This document shows positions 5,747 to 11,343 of a stretch of DNA of 11,343 bases, one piece after another. The position numbers were made by a program, and so were the translations under genes. How positions within the stretch are numbered: position 1 is the first letter of the stretch; every line of letters starts with the position of its first letter. Source of the stretch: Candidatus Omnitrophota bacterium (GTDB taxonomy: Bacteria; Omnitrophota; Gorgyraeia; Gygaellales; Profunditerraquicolaceae); NCBI GenBank assembly GCA_023229385.1, contig JALNZI010000040.1, positions 1 to 11,343 of the forward strand, read 5' to 3'. The notes under the pieces were generated by a model. The model saw nothing but the letters and a program-made list of their open reading frames with translations. It was not told where the DNA came from and searched no databases.

Positions 5747-5902
5747 AGATACCCCTGCCCCTAATCACCCTCGACACGCAAAGAAACCAAACCACCCATT
5801 AAATGAGAACTACTTATTCTAGATCTCTCTATCTTACTTATTGACTCTAAATACTTATATAATTCAGATGTTTATATGCGCCTAATATATACCCATAGAA
5901 TA

Positions 5903-6874
5903 TTATCCTTGGTTTCCATCCCTAGATTTACCAATCGTGGGTTCGACATCCTGTTTTTCTAATTTCAATCTAATCTGTTCCGCTGCATAATCAATTAATT
6001 CTTTCACAAGACTTGATTTTATAACAATGCCGAGCCCAAGGATCTGCTCAACCCCTAAGACTGTGCCAGTTGGAATCGCTTGTAATTGCTCGTTCCGAAT
6101 CATAGTCTCTGCTACCACTCCAATAAGCTTAAAGTTTCCGCCAAGTGCAGCGAATACAGGACTACCGCTTGATCCAGGAAATACCTGAGCATCTATGACA
6201 AATTGTTTCTTGGAATTAAAATCTATTTTTGGAATGCTTGCTATATATCCCCTGCGAAGAAGAGGAAGGTTATTAACAGTGTCAAAACGATTTTCTGGAT
6301 ATCCAACAAACCAAACATCAACCCCAGGTAGCAAATCAACCTCAGAGAAATCAGAGAGCATTTCAGGAAATAGAGACTTAAAAAATACGTTATTTTCTGG
6401 GAAATCAATGCTTGAAACATTTATACATGCCAAATCAACAGAAGGATCTGGATGACCTTGATATATATCTTTAAATTCATCTCCTTTCATAGGAATGACC
6501 TGTCCAAGCTCGGGTTTTAAACTATCAGACTTTTTTCTATTAAAATTTAAGATAAGCGAGCTTGAAGGATCAGCAAAAACATGACGATTAGATACCAAAA
6601 GCACTACGCCCCTATTCTTCTTATCATTAAGAGAGACCCTAAACAAGAAACCAGTTCCAATAGAAGCCCCTGTCCCTGTTTTATTCGGACGCGTTATACG
6701 AACCGTACTAAAAAACACTTGTTCTTGAAATTTTTCAAGCTTCATTCTTTCTCCTTCTGTTTCATTTTGTGCTATGATTTTTTCAGTAGCTTCCAAATTC
6801 TTTATAGAGAAAAAATTTAAAACAATAAGTAAAACTACTATATTAACTAATAATATATTTTCTATCTTTATCAT
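5903..6874 (-). CDS. Trypsin-like serine protease with N-terminal membrane or signal segment
   Basis: A chymotrypsin-fold (S1-type, trypsin_2-like) peptidase of 323 aa from the ATG at 6874. Residues 8-24 (LLVNIVVLLIVLNFFSI region) are strongly hydrophobic, so the domain is probably exported or anchored. The triad is visible: His98 in SNRHVF, Asp147 in SVDLACINV, and Ser236 in PGSSGSPVF. VGYPENRFD and RRGYIASIP are also typical of this bacterial protease group. No PDZ domain follows; the tail is a charged helix ending in a polar stretch. A TTG at 6895 would add seven residues. A strong AAGGAG lies five bases before an internal ATG (6745) that would give a 280-aa form without the hydrophobic segment. 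The gene looks AT-richer than its neighbours and is unrelated to them in function, so it may be acquired. The substrate is unknown. Confidence 0.85.
   Translation of the reverse strand: MIKIENILLVNIVVLLIVLNFFSIKNLEATEKIIAQNETEGERMKLEKFQEQVFFSTVRITRPNKTGTGASIGTGFLFRVSLNDKKNRGVVLLVSNRHVFADPSSSLILNFNRKKSDSLKPELGQVIPMKGDEFKDIYQGHPDPSVDLACINVSSIDFPENNVFFKSLFPEMLSDFSEVDLLPGVDVWFVGYPENRFDTVNNLPLLRRGYIASIPKIDFNSKKQFVIDAQVFPGSSGSPVFAALGGNFKLIGVVAETMIRNEQLQAIPTGTVLGVEQILGLGIVIKSSLVKELIDYAAEQIRLKLEKQDVEPTIGKSRDGNQG
6751..6756 (-). promoter_or_regulatory. Internal Shine-Dalgarno site in the protease gene
   Basis: The minus strand reads AAGGAG five bases before ATG at 6745-6743, which encodes MKLEKFQEQV in frame with the protease. 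Neither upstream start (ATG 6874, TTG 6895) has a comparable site. It could drive a cytosolic form lacking the hydrophobic N-terminus, or be chance. Confidence 0.45.
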
Positions 6875-6952
6875 AATTTGAATACTAAGAAGCAAGTAAA
6901 TATTTGCTTAATGGCTTTGGACACCTCGCTCTACGCCAATTAAATATGCTAC

Positions 6953-7117
6953 TTAGCGGATGGCTTGGCTTGTTTCTAAGCAGGGCGTTTGCAGGCCGAG
7001 CGGGCAAGGTTGCCCACAATAAATGTCTCGGCAGAGCGAGGCCGAAACCCGAGCGAAGTTTGCCACGCAGGGGCAAACGAGCGTCCCTGCGGGAAACAAG
7101 ACAAGCCAGACGGCTAA
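6953..7117. repeat. Palindromic element (165 bp) behind queA
   Basis: The left arm (6953-6992) and right arm (7073-7117) read in the same order when one is reverse complemented: TTAGC, TGGCTTG, CTTGTTTC, CAGGG, GTTTGC, separated by small unmatched spacers. Inside lies a second hairpin: GCCGAG (6995-7000) with CTCGGC (7027-7032), enclosing GGGCA (7002-7006) with TGCCC (7011-7015). The right end covers the queA stop codon (7114-7116). It fills most of the 239-nt gap between queA and the protease gene. I find no coding or terminator signal in it. Confidence 0.8.
7083..7112 (-). repeat. 30-bp dispersed repeat, copy B
   Basis: On the minus strand this matches 324-353 at 28 of 30 positions. It lies within the right arm of the palindrome next to the queA stop. 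The left arm of the same palindrome (6961-6985) is a degenerate third, inverted version. Confidence 0.75.
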
Positions 7118-8106
7118 ATAATCAACATTGCGTCACCGTAACTATAAAACCTATATTGCTTCTCAACCGCTTCCTGATACGCCTGTTTCATCAGCTTTTC
7201 TCCGCCAAAAGCGCAGACCAGCATAAAAAGCGTAGTCATCGGAAGGTGGAAATTAGTCAACAGGCAATCAACTAACTTAAACTTATACCCCGGATAAATA
7301 AACAAATCCGTGTTGCCTTCTTTGCGTCCGTCAGCATAAGTCTCAAGAGTCCTTAATGCGGTCGTGCCGACAGCAATAATCTTGCCGTGATCTTCCTTAG
7401 CTTGTTTAAGCTTAGCAATGGCCTCATCCGGCACCTGAAAATATTCAGGTTCCATTTTATGCTCAAGTATATTCTCGCATCTTACCGGCCGAAATGTCCC
7501 TAAGCCCACATGCAAAGTTACATAAGCCAGTTGAATTCCCTGAAGAGGCAAATCCGCAAGCATTTTTTCCGTAAAATGCAGGCCGGCAGTCGGCGAAGCA
7601 AGCGCACCCTCGTTTTTGGCGTAGACCGTCTGATAATAAACTTTGTCCGAATCAACCGGCTCACGTTTTATATAAGGCGGCAAAGGTACAACGCCATAAT
7701 TATAAATTACATCCGCATCCGGCTGTTTAAAACTGATTTGCCCGCGGGCGCTCAAGGCCCCGGAAATCTTTCCCTCCGCAAAAAGAATCTTCTCTCCGAT
7801 CTTAGTCCTACTTGGCTGAACCAGACAGGAAAATGTCGAGCCATTTAGGCGCCGGGTAAGTAAAATCTCAACCCTACCGCCGGTTGTCTTCTTACCCATT
7901 AAACGGCAATGCAAGACTTTGGTATCATTAAGTACTAATAAATCTTTTTGTTTAAAGAAGCTTCCTACATCGTTAAATACGGCGTGGGTAATTTTTCCGG
8001 TTTTCCGGTCTACGACCATTAACCGGGCATCTTCTCTTTTTTCCAGAGGATACTGGGCAATCAACTCTTTAGGAAGAGGATAATCAAATTCAGAAAGCGT
8101 GAGCAT
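7114..8106 (-). CDS. queA: S-adenosylmethionine:tRNA ribosyltransferase-isomerase QueA
   Basis: QueA transfers and rearranges the ribosyl group of S-adenosylmethionine onto preQ1 in tRNA to give epoxyqueuosine, the step after Tgt. The 330-aa protein is near full family length. Visible signatures are FDYPLPKELIAQYPL at the N-terminus, LNDTKVLHCRLMG, SPTAGLHFTEKML, VTLHVGLGTFRPV, GTTALRTLE, LLTNFHLPMTTLFMLV, and the C-terminal YRFYSYGDAMLI. The ATG at 8106 gives the standard beginning; no Shine-Dalgarno sequence is obvious. It follows the GHL10 gene by 25 nt, probably in the same operon. Its stop lies inside the arm of a palindromic repeat, which may shape the 3' end of the mRNA. Confidence 0.97.
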   Translation of the reverse strand: MLTLSEFDYPLPKELIAQYPLEKREDARLMVVDRKTGKITHAVFNDVGSFFKQKDLLVLNDTKVLHCRLMGKKTTGGRVEILLTRRLNGSTFSCLVQPSRTKIGEKILFAEGKISGALSARGQISFKQPDADVIYNYGVVPLPPYIKREPVDSDKVYYQTVYAKNEGALASPTAGLHFTEKMLADLPLQGIQLAYVTLHVGLGTFRPVRCENILEHKMEPEYFQVPDEAIAKLKQAKEDHGKIIAVGTTALRTLETYADGRKEGNTDLFIYPGYKFKLVDCLLTNFHLPMTTLFMLVCAFGGEKLMKQAYQEAVEKQYRFYSYGDAMLII

Positions 8107-8131
8107 AATTTATATGAGGGATGGGATAAAC

Positions 8132-9331
8132 TTAAGGTTTAAGATTCGGTTTCGAATTCAGAAAACTGATTACCTGCTCGTTCAGGTCGTCAATTGAGAA
8201 AAATACTATTCCATCAGGAAGCAAATCGGCAACCGCCCGATATTGGTTAAAAAATAAATCCAGGTTATTTTTCATTAAAAACAGGCCGATGCCGACATAT
8301 ACCTTTCCTTTACCACGATTGCCCAGGCCGGATTTAACCACCTCTTTTATAAATTGATTGTCTTTAGTGTAAGACATCAACACAACATAATCAACAATCC
8401 CCTCTTCAAGCCAGCTTGACCAATCCTGGAAGGCGTTGGTATAGGCGCGTTCGGTTAGCGGGATAACCGCACAGGAAACCGCCAGGTCTGCGGATTTAAT
8501 TTTAACCAGGCCGGATATTTTACGCACCAGGTCCGTAACCTGCTGGCGCTTCCAATTGTCCCAAGCCAAATACTCATCTTCATTATTCAGTGTATCCAGA
8601 GGATTAAGCCCGGTCTTATCTTTAAAACGCTCCACATTCTTCGGACCATAACCATAAGTTAAGCCAAATTTTTTAAACCTTGAGCCGGGGACAAACGGCA
8701 CCGGCGAGGGATAACGGATATAATCCAGGTGCACACCGCTGATCAAAGGATAACGGTTAATGATCTCATTAACCACGGTCAGGATATATTCCTCTATCCG
8801 GGGATCCCCAGGCTCCAAAAATATCTGATCTTCTCGCAGGTAATATTTATCCAATTCTATCTTGGATTCAATTTTTGATGCCACCTGATATTGATCCAGG
8901 GTTAAAACAGAATTGCCGTACTTCTTCAGGATATCCGCCTTGCTATTCTTTCCTAAGCTTAAGACATTTATCCAGGCGAAAACTTTTATATTATTCCCCT
9001 GCGCCTCCCTAAGCAATAAATCCAGGCAGTCCACTCCGGTAGTCTTAACCATTTCATCATATTTAGTCCTGTCGCAAACCTTAGAATCATAATAGGCATT
9101 TCCCGACTGGAAGAACTGCAGGTAAATCTCATTTATCTTGGCCTTTTTACAGCGGGCGATCAGGTTGCTCACCCCGTCTTTGGCATAAAGCACATCCCTG
9201 CTTGAAAAAACTGAAACCCAGATGCCTCTGGCCGGAACTTCTTTAACCGGAGCTCCTTTATCCTGTGCAAAAGCCAGGCTTAAACTAAACAGGCATAATA
9301 CCAGCAATAAAATTAATATATTCTTTTTCAT
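8132..9331 (-). CDS. Secreted glycoside-hydrolase-like protein, GHL10 (DUF187) family
   Basis: This 399-aa protein begins with a clear signal peptide: KKN, a hydrophobic stretch 4-20, and a likely cleavage after AFA at 20-22. The body is a TIM-barrel of the glycosyl-hydrolase-like 10 group (as in B. subtilis YngK). RGIWVSVFSS is at 35-44, VFAWINV at 117-123, SGVHLDYIRYPSP at 198-210, and DWSSWLEEGIVDYVVLMSYT at 303-322. The D in HLDYIRYP and the DYVVLMSY strand are family hallmarks. Members are thought to act on cell-wall glycans or other extracellular polysaccharides, but substrates are poorly known. The ATG overlaps the queH stop (ATGA), so it is co-translated with a tRNA-modification gene despite the unrelated role. 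Family assignment is good; activity is unproven. Confidence 0.85.
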   Translation of the reverse strand: MKKNILILLLVLCLFSLSLAFAQDKGAPVKEVPARGIWVSVFSSRDVLYAKDGVSNLIARCKKAKINEIYLQFFQSGNAYYDSKVCDRTKYDEMVKTTGVDCLDLLLREAQGNNIKVFAWINVLSLGKNSKADILKKYGNSVLTLDQYQVASKIESKIELDKYYLREDQIFLEPGDPRIEEYILTVVNEIINRYPLISGVHLDYIRYPSPVPFVPGSRFKKFGLTYGYGPKNVERFKDKTGLNPLDTLNNEDEYLAWDNWKRQQVTDLVRKISGLVKIKSADLAVSCAVIPLTERAYTNAFQDWSSWLEEGIVDYVVLMSYTKDNQFIKEVVKSGLGNRGKGKVYVGIGLFLMKNNLDLFFNQYRAVADLLPDGIVFFSIDDLNEQVISFLNSKPNLKP

Positions 9332-9867
9332 TTTTTTACCTTAATCTTACGTTCGGCTTCAGAAAAGCTGCACCCGCAATATTTCTGGCAATAAATCCCC
9401 TTAGCCCTGGCCTCGTCGTGCGCTACCCTAAAACCTTCACGGAAATCTTCGTAATAAAAATCTACTTTTGCTTCTTTGGCAACCTGATTACCCAGCTCTT
9501 TCAGCGATTCCTGATCCTGATAAGGGCTAACCAGCAAGGTAGAAGTAAATGCGTCAAAACCGTTAGCCTGAGCATATAAAGCTGTCCTGCTCAGGCGTAA
9601 TTTCCAGCAATGCAGACAACGTTGCGGAGCGCTCAAATTAGTTCCGATTGCCTGAAAAAAATCTGACGGTATATACTCGGGGTATTCTACCTCAAATTGC
9701 CGGCCATTGCTTAAAACCGCAACCGCTTCTTTACGCCTGTTATATTCATCCACAGGATGGATATTGGGATTATAGTAAAAACCCTTTGCCTTAAAACCTT
9801 GGGAATTCAACCTTTTCAAGGGATAAATCAGGCATGGACCGCAACAGATATGCAATAGGATATTCAT
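9328..9867 (-). CDS. queH: Epoxyqueuosine reductase QueH
   Basis: QueH (formerly DUF208) reduces epoxyqueuosine in tRNA to queuosine, the last biosynthetic step, and replaces the cobalamin-dependent QueG in many anaerobes. The 179-aa protein shows the family cysteine pattern: HICCGPC with Cys8, Cys9 and Cys12, RCLHCW with Cys84 and Cys87, and YCQKYCGCSFSE with Cys160, Cys164 and Cys166. These provide an iron-sulfur cluster and further redox or metal-binding cysteines. STLLVSPYQD near 109-118 is also typical. It begins 8 nt after the ruvB stop and overlaps the next gene by 4 nt. With queA and tgt downstream it completes tRNA-bound queuosine formation. The preQ1 biosynthesis genes are not in the window. 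Confidence 0.96.
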   Translation of the reverse strand: MNILLHICCGPCLIYPLKRLNSQGFKAKGFYYNPNIHPVDEYNRRKEAVAVLSNGRQFEVEYPEYIPSDFFQAIGTNLSAPQRCLHCWKLRLSRTALYAQANGFDAFTSTLLVSPYQDQESLKELGNQVAKEAKVDFYYEDFREGFRVAHDEARAKGIYCQKYCGCSFSEAERKIKVKK

Positions 9868-9875
9868 TTCAAAGA

Positions 9876-10928
9876 CTAAAAAATCTCTTCCTGTTGTTCT
9901 TTATTAAACTTCAGGCCGAAATGTTCAAATGCCTTCTTGGTGGCCAGCCTGCCCCTGGAGGTACGTTTCAAATACCCCGCTTTCAAAAGATACGGCTCGA
10001 CTGTATCGGCGATAGTATCCACTTCTTCATTTAAGCTGGCAGCCAGGGACTCAATCCCCACCGGTCCTCCGCCAAAAGATTCAAGGATGAGCTTGAGCAC
10101 CTTACGGTCTAAATCATCAAAACCTGCCTGGTCTATGCCCAGCTCATCAAGAATTTTCGAGGCTGCCGCCTGATCCACCCGTTCAATTTTCAATACCTGG
10201 GCATAATCGCGCACCCGGCGTAAAAGCCGGTTAGCAATACGCGGAGTGCCTCTGGCGCGGCGGGCAATCTCCAAAGACGCCCCTTCGTCAATCTGTATTA
10301 CTAACAAGGCGCTGGAGTTTTTTATAATCTTGGCCAATTCTTCTATCTTGTAAAAATCCAGGCTGTAAAATATACCAAACCTACCCCGCAAAGGGGCAGC
10401 CAAAAGTCCTGTACGCGTAGTCGCGCCGATTAAGGTAAAAGGCTTAAGGTTAAACTTGATAGTTTTAGCGTATGGGCCCTTATCAATCACAAAATCAATC
10501 TGGAAGTTTTCCATCGCCGGGTACAAAAATTCTTCAACTACCTTCGACATCCGGTGTATTTCATCGATAAAAAGTATATCCCCGACTTCCAGGTTGGTTA
10601 ATATTCCGATTAAATCTCCGGCGCGCTCAATAGCCGGTCCGCTGGTAGCGGTAATCTTAGCGCCCATCTCATGCGAAATAATATGAGACAAGGAAGTCTT
10701 GCCCAAGCCCGGAGGTCCGCTTAAAAGCACATGTTCTAACGGCTCGTTTCTTTGTTTAGCTGCCTGTATCGCTATTTTCAAGTTATCCACAATATCTTTA
10801 TGGCCGACAAATTCAGAAAATTTCTTCGGCCTCAAGGAAATGTTTAAAACTACATCCTCTTCGGATTCCTTAATATCGGCGACAATCGGGTTAGCCTTAA
10901 GCAGGGTTTTCCTGGTCTCTTCGCTCAT
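9876..10928 (-). CDS. ruvB: Holliday junction branch-migration ATPase RuvB
   Basis: RuvB is the AAA+ ring motor that, with RuvA, drives branch migration of Holliday junctions in recombinational repair. The 350-aa protein has Walker A GPPGLGKT (71-78), Walker B with DEIH (122-125), sensor 1 ATTR (169-172), LRGRFG (180-185) carrying the arginine finger region, TPRIANRLLRRVRDYA (228-243), and a C-terminal winged helix with GGGPVGIESLA and RTSRGRLAT. All key residues are intact. The ATG at 10928 lies inside the end of scpA, a 32-nt overlap with no clear Shine-Dalgarno sequence; no later ATG gives a whole protein. ruvA and ruvC are not in the window. Confidence 0.97.
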   Translation of the reverse strand: MSEETRKTLLKANPIVADIKESEEDVVLNISLRPKKFSEFVGHKDIVDNLKIAIQAAKQRNEPLEHVLLSGPPGLGKTSLSHIISHEMGAKITATSGPAIERAGDLIGILTNLEVGDILFIDEIHRMSKVVEEFLYPAMENFQIDFVIDKGPYAKTIKFNLKPFTLIGATTRTGLLAAPLRGRFGIFYSLDFYKIEELAKIIKNSSALLVIQIDEGASLEIARRARGTPRIANRLLRRVRDYAQVLKIERVDQAAASKILDELGIDQAGFDDLDRKVLKLILESFGGGPVGIESLAASLNEEVDTIADTVEPYLLKAGYLKRTSRGRLATKKAFEHFGLKFNKEQQEEIF

Positions 10929-11343
10929 AGGGTATGATATTTTCCTTATTTCTCGAGATGATTATATCTTCAAACGCCGCGGCCTGACGGGCAACAATCT
11001 CTTTCATTTTCGCTAATTCCAGGATTGCCAGGAATATGACGATTATTTCCAGTTTATCTTTTGATTTACTAAACAGGGTGGAAAGTTTTACCTCTGTTTC
11101 AATTAATAATAAGTGCAGGATATCATGCACCTTCTGCTCAACTGTAAACTGATCCTTGATTACTTCATAAAAAACCTCTTTGGGGATATCTTTTAATGCC
11201 TGGGAAAACGCGCTGATTAAATCAAACAGGCTTGCTTCAAAATACTTATCGCCTTCTTCTTTGGTTTTATCCTGGGCATCCGCGGGGAACTCTGTTTTAG
11301 GACGCTTAAAAACATCCTGCTGGCCGAGTTCTTTCTCCCTTAA
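10897..11343 (-). CDS. scpA: Segregation and condensation protein A (ScpA), C-terminal part
   Basis: ScpA is the kleisin subunit that joins SMC and ScpB in the bacterial condensin complex, acting on the chromosome. The frame is open to the window edge at 11343; 148 residues are visible. They include EASLFDLISAFSQALKDIP, then FTVEQKVHDILHLLL, and the C-terminal winged helix LEIIVIFLAILELAKMKEI followed by QAAAFEDIIISR, which match the kleisin C-terminus that binds the SMC head. The protein ends in a polar tail that overlaps ruvB by 32 nt. The N-terminal SMC-neck-binding region is outside the window. Co-transcription with ruvB is likely from the overlap. Confidence 0.92.
   Translation of the reverse strand, partial: LREKELGQQDVFKRPKTEFPADAQDKTKEEGDKYFEASLFDLISAFSQALKDIPKEVFYEVIKDQFTVEQKVHDILHLLLIETEVKLSTLFSKSKDKLEIIVIFLAILELAKMKEIVARQAAAFEDIIISRNKENIIPYERRDQENPA

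Noticed and set aside
5841..5863. TTGACT and TATAAT on the plus strand, promoter-like
   Set aside because: The spacer is only 11 bases instead of about 17, and no plus-strand gene follows.
6904..7275. Plus-strand 123-codon open frame across the queA end and palindrome
   Set aside because: Half of it is antisense to conserved queA codons and the rest is repeat sequence; no family resemblance.
1..11343. CRISPR array, insertion sequence or defence island
   Set aside because: No regularly spaced direct repeats, transposase, nuclease-helicase set or toxin-antitoxin pair is visible; RuvB, YraN and RNase HII are housekeeping genes here.

Overview
The window looks like a housekeeping stretch of a bacterial chromosome. 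Every gene I can support is on the minus strand, so transcription runs from high to low coordinates, with many short overlaps between genes. The content suggests an uncultivated anaerobic bacterium of moderate GC. The order scpA-ruvB-queH-...-queA-...-tgt-trmD-rplS-rnhB-yraN-fchA-folD-metF makes me think of the Omnitrophota (OP3) and relatives. That placement comes from memory of gene neighbourhoods and is not demonstrated here.

Layout in transcription order. (1) 11343-9876: the C-terminal part of scpA (chromosome segregation), overlapping ruvB (Holliday-junction motor). (2) 9867-7114: queH, a secreted glycoside-hydrolase-like (GHL10/DUF187) protein, and queA. (3) 6874-5903: a membrane-anchored or secreted trypsin-like serine protease. 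It looks AT-richer than its neighbours and is separated from queA by a large palindromic element. (4) 5735-3449: a flavodoxin-like protein, tgt and trmD, tightly packed. (5) 3427-3325: two strong hairpins in the leader of rplS. (6) 3302-1970: rplS, rnhB and yraN. (7) 1965-1: fchA, folD, a long palindromic element, and the N-terminal third of metF, cut by the window edge.

How the genes work together. tgt, queA and queH supply three steps of queuosine tRNA modification: base exchange, epoxyqueuosine formation, and reduction to queuosine. trmD makes m1G37 in tRNA, and rplS is ribosomal protein L19, so the middle of the window serves translation. fchA, folD and metF together convert methenyl-, methylene- and methyl-tetrahydrofolate, the same set found in the methyl branch of the Wood-Ljungdahl pathway.

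The most interesting signal is in FolD. Aligned by eye to the human enzyme, the catalytic lysine of the cyclohydrolase reaction (human K56) is Gln, and human D125 is Glu. The two residues I recall as binding the NADP 2'-phosphate (R173, S197) are His and Ile. FchA, which can act as a separate cyclohydrolase, lies immediately upstream. Together these suggest a FolD specialised as a dehydrogenase, possibly NAD-linked. The second notable signal is a set of palindromic intergenic elements, each close behind a stop codon; two of them share a 30-bp repeat. I see no CRISPR array, insertion sequence, tRNA, rRNA or clear defence system, and no stretch over 300 bases lacks a gene.
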